NCBI GenBank assembly: GCA_020723995.1 | Contig: DYHT01000006.1 | Coordinates: forward strand, 2,505 to 66,504 | DNA: 64,000 bases | Origin: Chloroflexus sp. | GTDB taxonomy: Bacteria; Chloroflexota; Anaerolineae; Anaerolineales; Villigracilaceae | Direction: 5' to 3' | In this document: positions 20,898-31,136 of the stretch, piece by piece | How positions within the stretch are numbered: position 1 is the stretch's first letter | Layout: every line of letters begins with the position of its first letter | The notes under the pieces: model-generated | What the model was told of the DNA's origin: nothing | What the model saw: only the letters and a program-made list of their open reading frames with translations | Databases searched by the model: none | Made by a program: the position numbers and the translations under genes

Positions 20898-22058
20898 ATG
20901 AGAAAGAAAGTTACCTTACTGGTATTCCTCTCGGCGCTGGTAATTTCGATCATGGCCTGCCAGTTGACGGGTCTCGTCCCGCTGCCACCAACTGCTGCCC
21001 CCACTGCGCCCCAGGCCACCCTGGCAACCTTGCCCGGCGGCCAGACTGATCTTGTCAGCCAGCAGGATCGGATGGTCGCAATCTACGCCCAAGTCAGCCC
21101 CGGCGTCGTAGCGATCCAGACCTCCAAGGCGGATGGCACACCGCTGGGGCTTGGCTCTGGCTGGGTCTATAGCGCCGACGGCTACATCGTCACTAATTAT
21201 CACGTCGTGGAGGCCGCGGACATGGTCGAGGTGGACTTCCCCTCCGGCGATAAAGTCTTCGGGAATATTGTGGGCTCAGACCCGGATTCCGACATCGCGG
21301 TTATCAAGGTGGATGTCCCGGCCGCTATATTACATCCGCTCACTTTGGGCGATTCCGACCAAATCATGGTAGGGCAGATTGTAGTGGCCATCGGCAATCC
21401 ATTCGGGCTGAACGGCACGATGACAACCGGCATCATCTCTGCGGTGGGACGGACTCTACCATCGGACCGCGAAGCGCCCGGCGGGAACGCTTTCTTCTCG
21501 GCCGGCGACATCATCCAGACCGACGCGGCGCTCAATCCCGGCAACTCGGGCGGCCCGCTGCTCAACCTGAATGGCGAAGTGATCGGCGTCAACCGCGCCA
21601 TCCGCACAACCGGGGCAACCGCTACGGGTGATCCGGTCAACTCGGGGATTGGTTTTGCCATCTCGATCAATATTGTCAAACGGGTCGTACCCCATCTGAT
21701 CCAATACGGAAAATACGATTATCCCTACCTGGGAATCTCTGCACTTGACGACTTGCCGCTGCAAATTCTCCAGGAACTGGGTTTGCGACAATATGGCGGC
21801 GCCTATGTTACCAGCGTGGCCCCCAGCGGCCCCGCGGAGCTGGCCGGGCTGCGCGCCGGGACACAGGCGACCAGCTTTCACGATCTGAAGGCCGGTGGAG
21901 ACCTGATCATTGCCATTGACGGTCACGCAGTGCTGAGTTTCGACGATCTGCTCCGCTACCTGATCAATAATAAGTCGCCCGGCGAGACGGTCATATTGAC
22001 TATCCTGCGCGGCGACCAGACAATGGACCTGACTTTGACTCTGGGCAAACGCCCTTAA
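20898..22058 (+). CDS. HtrA/DegP-like serine protease with PDZ domain, lipoprotein signal
   Basis: NYHVVEAAD, DSDIAVIKVD, DAALNPGNSGGPLLNLNGEVIGVNRAI motifs; PDZ at the C-terminus. Confidence 0.93.
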   Translation: MRKKVTLLVFLSALVISIMACQLTGLVPLPPTAAPTAPQATLATLPGGQTDLVSQQDRMVAIYAQVSPGVVAIQTSKADGTPLGLGSGWVYSADGYIVTNYHVVEAADMVEVDFPSGDKVFGNIVGSDPDSDIAVIKVDVPAAILHPLTLGDSDQIMVGQIVVAIGNPFGLNGTMTTGIISAVGRTLPSDREAPGGNAFFSAGDIIQTDAALNPGNSGGPLLNLNGEVIGVNRAIRTTGATATGDPVNSGIGFAISINIVKRVVPHLIQYGKYDYPYLGISALDDLPLQILQELGLRQYGGAYVTSVAPSGPAELAGLRAGTQATSFHDLKAGGDLIIAIDGHAVLSFDDLLRYLINNKSPGETVILTILRGDQTMDLTLTLGKRP

Positions 22059-22287
22059 AGGACATCGGGACGATGTGGCGGGCTAGGCCAGGGAGCGAAG
22101 GGAAGGGTCTCCTCATACAAAAAGGGGGATGCTTCGCTCCGCTCAGCATGACTTTTTAGACAGTCAATTCTGACCGTTTTTATCTTTACTAAGGAGGTGC
22201 AACGTCTCTTTCTCAGCCGGATCACCTGACTTACCCGGCCAATATGGATAGCCCTTTGGATGATCGAACCATTCACAGGAGGTTAAC

Positions 22288-23385
22288 ATGATAACTGATC
22301 GTGACCTGCAGGAATTGCTTGGCTTTTCCAGCCCAGAAACAGTGCTCAGCGTCTACCTGAATACTGAGCCGCTGGAAGGCAATGCCGAAACGCTCAAGCT
22401 GCGGTTACGCAGTATGCTCGAAGTGGTTAGCTCCCCCGAAGATAAGGCCGCAGTATTGAATTACTTTGAACACGCGCACGAGTGGAAAGGTCGCAGTGTG
22501 GCGATCTTTTCATGTGCTGCGCGTGATTTTTTCCGCGCCTTCCCGCTTGCAGCGTCTGTACGCAGCCAGGTGCGCGTGGGGGAACATCCCTATGTCAAGC
22601 CGTTAGCGGACCTGCTGGATTCCTTCGGCGGCTATGGCGTGGTGCTGATTGACAAGCAGGGCGCGCGGCTGTTTTTATTCCAACTGGGCGAATTAATTGA
22701 ACAGGAGGGGATTTTGGGAGAGGCGGTGCGCCACACCAAGCGCGGCGGCGCATCGAGTGTTCATGGGCAGCGCGGCGGGACGGCCGGGCAAACGCGCTAT
22801 TCGGAGGCGGTGGTTGACCGCAACATCAAGGAGGCGGTCGAATTCGCAATCCGCTTCTTTGAGGAGAACCGTGTGCGCCGTATCCTGATCGGCGGCACGG
22901 ACGGCAACGTAGCTCAATTCCGTTCTCATTTACCCAAAGCCTGGCAGAGTTTGGTGGTGGGGACTTTCCCGATGAGCATGACAACCAAGCATACCGAAGT
23001 GTTGGCTCGGACGATGGAAATCGGTCAACAGGCCGAACGTCACCGCGAGGCGCGGCTGGTGGACGCAATCATTACCAGTGCAGCGAAGGACGCGGGCGGC
23101 GTTGTCCGCCTGGACGAGACACTGAGCGCGGTCCACGAGGGGCGCGTCCAGACTCTAATTGTGCAGGAGGGCTACCGTTCAGCCGGCTACCAGTGCAAGG
23201 GCTGCGACTATCTGACCACCCAGAAACTGGCTACCTGCCCCTTCTGTGGCCAGGGCTTCGCCGAGATCGAGGACGCGGTCGAGATGGCCGTCCGTAAGGT
23301 GATGCAATCTGGCGGGGATGTGGAGATCGTGTACGCTAATCCGTCGCTGGAAAAGCTGGGTATCGGCGCCTTGTTACGCTATTGA
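22288..23385 (+). CDS. eRF1-like (baeRF family) protein with C-terminal Zn-ribbon
   Basis: SVYLNTEP N-terminus, IGGTDGNVAQF, CKGCDYLTTQKLATCPFCG. Confidence 0.75.
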   Translation: MITDRDLQELLGFSSPETVLSVYLNTEPLEGNAETLKLRLRSMLEVVSSPEDKAAVLNYFEHAHEWKGRSVAIFSCAARDFFRAFPLAASVRSQVRVGEHPYVKPLADLLDSFGGYGVVLIDKQGARLFLFQLGELIEQEGILGEAVRHTKRGGASSVHGQRGGTAGQTRYSEAVVDRNIKEAVEFAIRFFEENRVRRILIGGTDGNVAQFRSHLPKAWQSLVVGTFPMSMTTKHTEVLARTMEIGQQAERHREARLVDAIITSAAKDAGGVVRLDETLSAVHEGRVQTLIVQEGYRSAGYQCKGCDYLTTQKLATCPFCGQGFAEIEDAVEMAVRKVMQSGGDVEIVYANPSLEKLGIGALLRY

Positions 23386-23394
23386 AAATGGACT

Positions 23395-23968
23395 TTAGTG
23401 ATGGTTGATCTGCTCCAGCAATTCTTCCAGCCGCATATCAGCCAGTGATTTCAGCGTCCAATCTGCGCCTTCGATTTTAAGCTGGCGTGTCAGGTAGTTT
23501 GGCACGGCTACCGTAAAAATCCGTGCCCCTTTGGCAGCCTGCACGCCGTTGGGCGAATCCTCGAAGACCATGGCCTCCTCCGCCCGGATGTGGAGCGCGG
23601 CCAGGGCGGCGCGGTACAGTTCCGGGTCCGGTTTAGTGCGTGAAACGTCGTCGGCGCATTTGACGATTTCGAAGTAATCCCACAGGCCGAGGCGGTTCAG
23701 GTGCGTGTCCACCCAACTGTGCTTCGAACTGGAAGCGATGGCCAGACGGAGACCAAGCTTTTGGGCGTCGTCCAGGTAGTCGCGCACGCCGGGCAAAACT
23801 GCCTGAGCCGCGATCAACTCGTCGCCGCGTTGACGCCAGCGGGCATTTAGCGCCGCGTGGTCAAGCGGATAGCCGAGAAGTTCTTCGAGATGGCGGACAG
23901 CATCGAAGTCCGAAAAACCAGCCCCGCCGATGACTTGTCCCCACATGTCGCCCCATTCGGCAACCCCA
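23395..23968 (-). pseudogene. HAD-superfamily hydrolase (beta-PGM-like), N-terminally truncated
   Basis: SSSKHSWVDTHL, KPDPELYRAAL, FEDSPNGVQAAKGA present, but the N-terminal DxDG motif is absent; homologous sequence begins at AEWGDMWGQVIGG directly beside the OppF stop. Confidence 0.7.
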
Positions 23969-24979
23969 CTATTGTAGCCAACAAGCCACCCAATGATCGG
24001 CTTTGACCTCTTTGAAGAGTGGCTCTTCGAGCGAACACTTGTCAATTGCCACCGGGCAGCGCGGATGGAAGCGGCAGCCCTTGGGCGGGTTCAAAGGACT
24101 GGGGACGTCGCCCTTCAGGAGGGTGCGCTCGCGCTTGACCGTCGGGTCGGCAATGGGGATGGCTGACATTAACGCCTTTGAATAAGGATGCAGGGGGTTT
24201 TCGTAGAGTTCTTCGCGGCCGGTCAATTCGACCATCTTACCCACATACATAACGCCCACACGGTCAGAGATGTGCTCTACCACGCTCAGATTATGGGCAA
24301 TGAACATGTAGGTCAAACCAAACTCACTCTGCAGGTCTTTCAAGATGTTCAACACCTGTGACTGAATGGACACATCCAGCGCGGAGACCGGCTCATCGCA
24401 AACAATGAATTTTGGGAATAGAGCCAGGGCGCGGGCGATGCCAATACGCTGCCGCTGGCCGCCCGAGAATTCGTGCGGATAGCGGCGGGCATGATAGTCT
24501 TCCAGGCCGACCTTCTTCAAAATCTCAAGCATGTTTTCGTAACGCTCACGCGGCGTACCGATACCATGGACATTCAAACCCTCCATTACCGATTCGCCAA
24601 TCGGCATGCGCGGGTCGAGCGAGGCATACGGGTCCTGGAAGATAACCTGCATGTTGCGGCGCATTTCTTTCATTTCCCGGCCGCGCAATGCGAAGACCTC
24701 CTGCCCGTCGAACGTGACCGAGCCCGAGGTGGGTTCAATCAGGCGCAGCATGGTACGGCCAATGGTGGTCTTGCCGCAACCGGATTCCCCAACCAGCCCG
24801 AAAGTTTCCCCCTCCCGGATGGTAAAACTGATATCATCCACAGCCTGCACCCAAGCCGTAACACGTTGCAACAGACCCGCTCGCACGGGGAAATATTTGA
24901 CCAGGTTCTTGACGATGACCAGGTCTCTCTTCGGACTTTCTTTTCTCGTCACCGGTTTGCTCATCAAGTACAACTCCAA
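23969..24979 (-). CDS. oppF: Oligopeptide ABC transporter ATP-binding protein (OppF-like)
   Basis: [32 protein letters not shown]-terminal [12 protein letters not shown]. Confidence 0.92.
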   Translation of the reverse strand: MELYLMSKPVTRKESPKRDLVIVKNLVKYFPVRAGLLQRVTAWVQAVDDISFTIREGETFGLVGESGCGKTTIGRTMLRLIEPTSGSVTFDGQEVFALRGREMKEMRRNMQVIFQDPYASLDPRMPIGESVMEGLNVHGIGTPRERYENMLEILKKVGLEDYHARRYPHEFSGGQRQRIGIARALALFPKFIVCDEPVSALDVSIQSQVLNILKDLQSEFGLTYMFIAHNLSVVEHISDRVGVMYVGKMVELTGREELYENPLHPYSKALMSAIPIADPTVKRERTLLKGDVPSPLNPPKGCRFHPRCPVAIDKCSLEEPLFKEVKADHWVACWLQ

Positions 24980-25015
24980 TGTTTTATTATTGAGTCCACT
25001 GCAAAAAGGCTCATT

Positions 25016-25083
25016 TCCACGAAGGACACGAAGACTTTAAGAAGAAAGGATTTTCTTAGTGTTTCTTCGTGAACTTCGTGGAT
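25016..25083. repeat. Near-palindromic repeat (cacgaaggacacgaag...cttcgtgaacttcgtgg)
   Basis: Reiterated CACGAAG/CTTCGTG half-sites in inverted arrangement. Confidence 0.75.
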
Positions 25084-25148
25084 TCCCTTTTTTTGCAGTA
25101 AAGTCATTATTACAGAGTTAAGAACCAAGCTTGCTTGGCGATTATTAT

Positions 25149-26234
25149 TTACCGGCCGGCATGCGCCAAAGGGGCACGGTGTTCATCACCGTTCTGATGC
25201 GCAGCACTATTCGTGTACAACCAGCAGCGGACGGTGTGATCAGGAGCGGCCTCAACCAGGTCGGGTTCCAGCTCAGTACAGATTGTCAACTGATGCTCGA
25301 TGCGCGCCTGGCAGCGGGGAGTAAAACGACAACCGGCCGGCAGGTTGATCAAGTTGGGTACGTTGCCAGGGATAACATCCAGCCGATCCTTGAGCTTACC
25401 CAGAATGGGTATGGATCCAATCAGGCCCTGCGTGTAGGGATGGAGAGGCTTAGCGAACAAAGTCTTTACGTCCGCCTCTTCTACGATCCTGCCCGCATAC
25501 ATCACGGCCACGTTTTCCGCCATCTCCGCGATGACCCCCAAGTCATGGGTGATGAGGATGACCGAGGCGCCCACTTTGGTGCGCAGGTCACGCATCAAGT
25601 CCAGAATCTGGGCCTGAATGGTGACGTCCAGGGCGGTAGTTGGCTCGTCGGCGATCAACAGATCTGGCACGCAGGCCAGCGCCATGGCGATCATCACGCG
25701 CTGCGCCATACCGCCCGAAAGCTCGTGAGGGAAGGCTTCAGCGCGTCTCTCTGCTTCTGGGATACCCACCATTTTGAGCAGCTCGATGGCTCGTTTCTGT
25801 CCGGCCTCCTTGCCCAGATCCTGGTGAATGTTCAAGACTTCGGAAATTTGATCGCCGGCGCGGAAGACGGGATTGAGCGCTGTTTGGGGCTGCTGGAAGA
25901 TCATCGAAATGCGGTTGCCACGCACGCGCATCATCTCGCTCTCACTTACTTTGAGCAGGTCCTGACCTTCGTAGACGATCTCACCTTCGATGACTTTGCC
26001 GGGCTGGCTGATCAGGCGCATGATCGAGAGGGCGGTCACGCTCTTGCCACAGCCCGACTCGCCTACCAAGCCAAGCACTTTGCCGGGATAGACTTTGAAG
26101 TCCACGCCATCTACGGCTTTGACCACACCATCTTCTGTGTAGAAGTAGGTTTTAAGGTTTCGCACCTCAAGCAGCGGTTGTTTGTTTTCCTGAGTCACAG
26201 ACGTTCTCCTAATGTAGATGTTTTTCGCATACAC
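25149..26234 (-). CDS. oppD: Oligopeptide ABC transporter ATP-binding protein (OppD-like)
   Basis: [44 protein letters not shown]. Confidence 0.92.
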   Translation of the reverse strand: MYAKNIYIRRTSVTQENKQPLLEVRNLKTYFYTEDGVVKAVDGVDFKVYPGKVLGLVGESGCGKSVTALSIMRLISQPGKVIEGEIVYEGQDLLKVSESEMMRVRGNRISMIFQQPQTALNPVFRAGDQISEVLNIHQDLGKEAGQKRAIELLKMVGIPEAERRAEAFPHELSGGMAQRVMIAMALACVPDLLIADEPTTALDVTIQAQILDLMRDLRTKVGASVILITHDLGVIAEMAENVAVMYAGRIVEEADVKTLFAKPLHPYTQGLIGSIPILGKLKDRLDVIPGNVPNLINLPAGCRFTPRCQARIEHQLTICTELEPDLVEAAPDHTVRCWLYTNSAAHQNGDEHRAPLAHAGR

Positions 26235-27239
26235 TTAGAGTTTCAAGCGTGGATCAAGAGCGTCGCGCAGGCCATCGCCGATATAGTTGAAGGATAGGGA
26301 GCAGATGAAGATGGGCAATCCAGGCACGAGCGGCAGCCACGGGCGGTCAAACATATAGGTCTGCGTCCCTGAGAGCATATTCCCCCAAGTCGGCACAGGG
26401 TCTTGTATACCAAAACCCAGGAAGGCCAGCGCGGCCTCGGCGACGACATAGCCAGCCAGGCCAAGCGAAGCAGAAACGATGATCGGAGCCATCGCGTTGG
26501 GGATCATGTGCCGCAAAATGATCCATATATTGGAAGCCCCCAGCGAACGGGAGGCCTCCACAAAGGTCTGTTCACGCAGCGACAGGATCATGCCGCGCAT
26601 CAATTGGGCAGACCCCATCCAGCCCAAGCCAGATAGAACCAGCACAATCAGGACGGCGCTGCGCGTATCGCGTGGACCTAAAAGCATGATCTTGCCGACA
26701 ACATTTAGGACCACTGGCGGGATTGGGATCAAGGCCTCATTCGCCAGAAGCATGGAGGAGATAATCAACAGTAAGGGCAGCGAGGGGATCGTCAACATGA
26801 ATTCGACAAAGCGCATCAGAACTGCATCCAGCCACTTGCCATAAAAACCGGAGGTCGAACCGACCACGATCCCAATCGTCTCCGAGATGATTACCGAAAG
26901 GAAGGCCACCGCCAGGGAGATACGGCCGGCAAAGATCAACCGCGAGAAATAATCACGGCCAATATTATCCGTGCCCAGATAATGTATGCGCCCGGTTTCT
27001 TCGTCCACTGCCCCGAAAGGGACAAAATAATCGCCAACTCTAATTTCCTGAACATCAAAAGGAGCGATATAAGGCGCCAAGATCGTGATGATGAGGATCA
27101 CCGAAATAACAACCAACGCGGCCATCGCCAGTTTGTGCCGCCTGAATCGCCTCATAACGATCTGGAACGGGGTGCGTTCCTCGAGTGTGATCGCATCTCC
27201 CGAGAGTTCAGCGATCTGGTTTTTTGTATTTATAGCCAT
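26235..27239 (-). CDS. oppC: Oligopeptide ABC transporter permease (OppC-like)
   Basis: LGTDNIGRDYFSRLIFAGRISL and EAALAFLGFGIQDPVPTWGNML motifs. Confidence 0.92.
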   Translation of the reverse strand: MAINTKNQIAELSGDAITLEERTPFQIVMRRFRRHKLAMAALVVISVILIITILAPYIAPFDVQEIRVGDYFVPFGAVDEETGRIHYLGTDNIGRDYFSRLIFAGRISLAVAFLSVIISETIGIVVGSTSGFYGKWLDAVLMRFVEFMLTIPSLPLLLIISSMLLANEALIPIPPVVLNVVGKIMLLGPRDTRSAVLIVLVLSGLGWMGSAQLMRGMILSLREQTFVEASRSLGASNIWIILRHMIPNAMAPIIVSASLGLAGYVVAEAALAFLGFGIQDPVPTWGNMLSGTQTYMFDRPWLPLVPGLPIFICSLSFNYIGDGLRDALDPRLKL

Positions 27240-27259
27240 TCAGTCATTCCTCATAACAA

Positions 27260-28462
27260 TCAGGATAGACGGATACGGGGATCAACGACCGTATAAAGAA
27301 TATCACGCAGTAGCGTGGCGATCACGGTCAGCACAGCCAGGATAAAGAAAATTGCCATCGCTACCGGGTAATCATAATCGCCCAAAGCCAGCAGATACAA
27401 CCGGCCCATCCCTGGCCAGGCAAAGATGCTCTCGGTAATGATCGCGCCGCTGAAAAGGCCGGGCAGGGTAAAGACAACAATGGTCACAAACGGGATCAAA
27501 CCGTTGCGCAAGGCGTGTTTCAGAATGACAACCGATTCCTTCAGACCCTTGGCGCGCGCCGTGCGCACGTAGTCTTGGCGCAGCACCTCCAACATGCTGG
27601 AGCGGATATAACGACTCCAGAAGGAAACGTTGACCATCGTCAGCACCGCCACTGGCAGGACCAAATGCAGAGCGCGGTCCGCGGCAGAACCGGCCGTAAT
27701 CGTTCCAAGCAGCGGGATGGTATAGTCGCGCACCGATTCAGAGAGTCCAGCCGGAAGGTAAGGAAGACCGGCGTTTTTTGGCAAGATCGAAAAAGCAATG
27801 ATCATCAGCAGGCCGAAAAAGAAGGTTGGCATGGCCGAACCCATAAACGCCAGGGAGGTGAAAAAATAGTCAAACTTGGAATATTGCTTGACGGCCGAAT
27901 AAACCCCCAGAGGGATACCAATCAGTATGGATAGAAGCGTCTCCAGACCAATCAGTTGCAGAGTCTTCACCAAACGGCTTAACAGCAAATCGCTCACCGG
28001 GCGATCGCGCAGCAATCGCCAGGATAATCCAAAATCGCCAAACAAAATGCCTCGGCTGGTGCGCCGTCCGACCAGATCTTTCAGATGGACATAATGGACA
28101 CAACCAGTGATCCTGGTTTCATAGGCGCCGCTTTTTTCATTCAGAAATTCCTCTTCGACCGGCTGGCTGCATCCGATGACCAGATCACCAAAGAATTCTT
28201 TTCCCCCAATCACGAGCGGGCCGCGCGGCTGGCCGATCCACCAGCGGCTGAAGCGGACAGGCAGGTACAAATCTAACTCATATTGGGCGCGAATGCGGGC
28301 GATATCTTCCTGGGTAATCTGGAAGCGACCGCTCTGCTGGATCTGCCGCAAACCGGCCAGCGGGCCCCCGGGTGCAAGGCTCAATAACGCATAGGTCGCA
28401 ACTGAAGAAATGAAAATTACCAGAATCATCTGCAGCACGCGGCGAATCAAATATACGCTCAT
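27260..28462 (-). CDS. oppB: Oligopeptide ABC transporter permease (OppB-like)
   Basis: YIRSSMLEVLRQDYVRTARAKGLKESVVILKHALRN permease signature. Confidence 0.92.
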   Translation of the reverse strand: MSVYLIRRVLQMILVIFISSVATYALLSLAPGGPLAGLRQIQQSGRFQITQEDIARIRAQYELDLYLPVRFSRWWIGQPRGPLVIGGKEFFGDLVIGCSQPVEEEFLNEKSGAYETRITGCVHYVHLKDLVGRRTSRGILFGDFGLSWRLLRDRPVSDLLLSRLVKTLQLIGLETLLSILIGIPLGVYSAVKQYSKFDYFFTSLAFMGSAMPTFFFGLLMIIAFSILPKNAGLPYLPAGLSESVRDYTIPLLGTITAGSAADRALHLVLPVAVLTMVNVSFWSRYIRSSMLEVLRQDYVRTARAKGLKESVVILKHALRNGLIPFVTIVVFTLPGLFSGAIITESIFAWPGMGRLYLLALGDYDYPVAMAIFFILAVLTVIATLLRDILYTVVDPRIRLS

Positions 28463-28563
28463 GCTTCTCTCCGATAAAAAAAATAAAATAACTTCTTATG
28501 AGTAAGGTAGGTGTGACCCATCAGGATCACACCTACCTAATCTAACTCAGACAAGCAAGCGGC

Positions 28564-30453
28564 TTACCGGATGAACAACGCGAGATCGATGTGTTCCCAG
28601 GTAGCGCCAGCGACGGAGTAGGTCTTGATCTTGCCTTCTGCTTCGGCTTTGCCCAGAGTTTCGGTAATGCCAGCCAGAGTCTCGGAGGCGAGGACGTCAA
28701 CTTCGCCGCCCAGCAGCAGGGCTTCGGCGGCTTCGGGCGTGATGATCTGGATCACGAATTTCGGGGTTTTGGGAGCGCCGAATACCCAGAATGGGTTGGC
28801 CTCATAGACGAGTTTCTCGCCTTTGACCCAGGAGACCAGCTTGTACGGGCCCCAGCCGATCGGTTTCTCGGCGATCTCGGGCAGGGTCGTCCATTCTTTC
28901 GCCGGGACATCCTTCAACATGCGGCCGTCTGCGATGACACGATGGGAAGGATATGTGCCCCAAACCGGCACGAAATACAACGGATCCTGCACGCCAGGCA
29001 CCCAGGTGTGAGTATAGCCGACATCGAAGAACTCAACGTTAGCGGTCTTGTTGCAGGTGATGAAGGAGGTCGCGCCGGATTCGGGATCGCAGTTGATTTT
29101 GCGGGCCAGTTCGAAATCTGCGCTCTTGAGTGGCTCGCCATCTTCCCACTTGATGCCGTCAATATACTTGAATGTGGAAACCAGTTGCTTCATCGTGACG
29201 GGGCTGCCGGTGAACTCTACGGTCTCGCCGGCCGCGTTGATAATCTTCATGCCAGCCGCCAGTTCGACAACATCACCGTTGGCATCCACAACCTTGTCGC
29301 CAGCCTTGACTTCAACGTCGTTGTTGATGCTCAGGCCGCTCTCGATTGTGGGCATTTCGGTGATATACACTGGCTGGAACTGGTAGTTCAGAGTAGTGAT
29401 CGAACCGGGTAGGACAATATAGAGCGCCAATTGAGCCACGAAGGCATCTTCAACCAACCCAAACAGCGAGGCGGGTTCCTGCGTGAAGCCAAGCACAATG
29501 GTGTCTCTGCCAGGGACTTCCCATTCGCCCACATTGTACAGGTAGTACTCCTGACCAGGGGTGGGAGCAAAGTTGAGCATGCCGGCCACGGTGGCAAAGG
29601 TCTCAGAGCGGTTGAACAGCGGGATGGTCGGAATATCCTTGGTGTACTCCGTTTGCAGAATCCTATAGTTGTCAATGCGTTCCTGCAGGATCAAAGTGTT
29701 GTTGGCCTTTTTGATGGCGGCGCTGGCAGCTTCATTGCACCAGCCGGGGTAGTTCTGGCCTTCCCAACCATTCGCCGGGCTGGCGATCTGATCACAGGCG
29801 TACAAGGTCTGGCCACCGGGATCAACCTGACCGACCCAGGCGTAGGCGCCCAGTTCGAAATCGCGGCGCGCCAGGCCGGTCGTGTCACCAAACCACCAGG
29901 AGGCGGGAACGTGTAGGCGCAACATGCGGATGCCGCATGTTTTATACTGGGATTCCAAGACGGCGGCCCAGGTCTGGCGGAAGGCCGCGGTGGTGGTGGT
30001 GAATTTCAAGGCCAGTTCCTCGCCAGCCGCATTGGCGCGGTAGGTGGCACCTTCGGCGAGCGTCCAGCCAGCCTCTTCCAGCAGGGCTTTACCCTTGTCA
30101 GGATCATACGGGTAGATGGTGATGTTCTCATCGCCGGCGTAAGCCCAGTGTCCATTTGACATCATGGTGTTCAAGATCAGGGTCTTCTGCTGGTCTTCAG
30201 GGATCAGCGGATAGACTGCCTTAATCAAGTCGAGTTTGTTGGTGCAGTAGGACAGCGCCTGGCGCACTCTCAGGTCGCCAAGGATCGGATGCGGCGTGGT
30301 GAACGCCTCGCGCTCGACCTCGACTGTCACTTCCTTCGTGACGATGACTTCGACTTTTTCGGGAGTCGCGGGGGGCTTCGGGGCGCAGGCTGCCAATACC
30401 ATACTGGCAATAAGCACCAAACCGAAGACCAACATTATGCGTTTGCGTAACAT
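28564..30453 (-). CDS. Family-5 (OppA-like) substrate-binding lipoprotein, apparently circularly permuted
   Basis: Lipobox MVLAACAP; LRVRQALSYCTNK...IPTIPLFNR (normally C-terminal) precedes TIVLGFTQEPASLF...PIGWGPYKLVSWVKGEKL...EHIDLALFIR (normally N-terminal). Confidence 0.88.
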   Translation of the reverse strand: MLRKRIMLVFGLVLIASMVLAACAPKPPATPEKVEVIVTKEVTVEVEREAFTTPHPILGDLRVRQALSYCTNKLDLIKAVYPLIPEDQQKTLILNTMMSNGHWAYAGDENITIYPYDPDKGKALLEEAGWTLAEGATYRANAAGEELALKFTTTTAAFRQTWAAVLESQYKTCGIRMLRLHVPASWWFGDTTGLARRDFELGAYAWVGQVDPGGQTLYACDQIASPANGWEGQNYPGWCNEAASAAIKKANNTLILQERIDNYRILQTEYTKDIPTIPLFNRSETFATVAGMLNFAPTPGQEYYLYNVGEWEVPGRDTIVLGFTQEPASLFGLVEDAFVAQLALYIVLPGSITTLNYQFQPVYITEMPTIESGLSINNDVEVKAGDKVVDANGDVVELAAGMKIINAAGETVEFTGSPVTMKQLVSTFKYIDGIKWEDGEPLKSADFELARKINCDPESGATSFITCNKTANVEFFDVGYTHTWVPGVQDPLYFVPVWGTYPSHRVIADGRMLKDVPAKEWTTLPEIAEKPIGWGPYKLVSWVKGEKLVYEANPFWVFGAPKTPKFVIQIITPEAAEALLLGGEVDVLASETLAGITETLGKAEAEGKIKTYSVAGATWEHIDLALFIR

Positions 30454-30688
30454 TGTCTTTCTCCTCCAGATAGAATTGAACAGGTTAGGGTGAAATATGA
30501 ACTATCAGCAAGTTGATGTTTTTTTTGAGAATCACCTCCTTCTGCATAGATTCGCCAAACACCCCGCTGATCAGCTTGTTAGGCTATCCACCAGGGTAAG
30601 CTATTGGTAGATTAACACAAGAACAATAAAAAGTCAAGTGCGCCTGTTTCTGTTTTTCTACGTTTTTATCTTTTCGCAATTTACTTTC

Positions 30689-30907
30689 TCACACGTCGTG
30701 GTCAGGAGACTCCGAAACATCTAAGCGGCGGCGTAGGCTCGCACCAACACCCCTACCGATCCGACCCCATTCCACATCGCGCTGAAGGGCATCACGCTGG
30801 TAGTCAATTTCTTCCAACTGCTCATGTCCCAGTTCCTTCAACACAACCTCTTGACGGCGTCGGGTCACCACAAAAGTCAGTTGTTGGATTAACGCTGTCT
30901 CATTCAC
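30689..30907 (-). CDS. Hypothetical 72-aa protein between two SBP genes
   Basis: Intact small ORF co-oriented with the operon; no family recognised. Confidence 0.35.
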   Translation of the reverse strand: MNETALIQQLTFVVTRRRQEVVLKELGHEQLEEIDYQRDALQRDVEWGRIGRGVGASLRRRLDVSESPDHDV

Positions 30908-30925
30908 GGTTTATCTCCAAAATTC

Positions 30926-31076
30926 GTAACTGTTCAGCCAGCGCTGAGTACACCGATTTGTCACTCTGAGCGGAGCGAAGAGTCCCCTCCAGCGTGGGGG
31001 ATGCTTCGTCGCACACCGTCCTGGCGGTCGGTGCCAGGGAAAAACGCTCCTCAGCATGACAGGCCTGAATAGTTAC
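30926..31076. mobile_element. MITE-like element copy 1 (151 bp), IS66-like ends
   Basis: TIRs GTAACTGTTCAG / CTGAATAGTTAC (11/12); flanked by perfect 8-bp direct repeats caaaattc (30918..30925 and 31077..31084). Confidence 0.85.
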
Positions 31077-31136
31077 CAAAATTCAATTCTAATTCAATCT
31101 GCTCTATTACGCTTTTCTGCAGCGATTTAAGGCATT

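Noticed and set aside
22193-22230. aaggaggtgcaac...ggatcacct resembling the 16S rRNA 3' end or anti-SD region
   Set aside because: Only short matches; no flanking 16S helix sequence, so likely coincidental.
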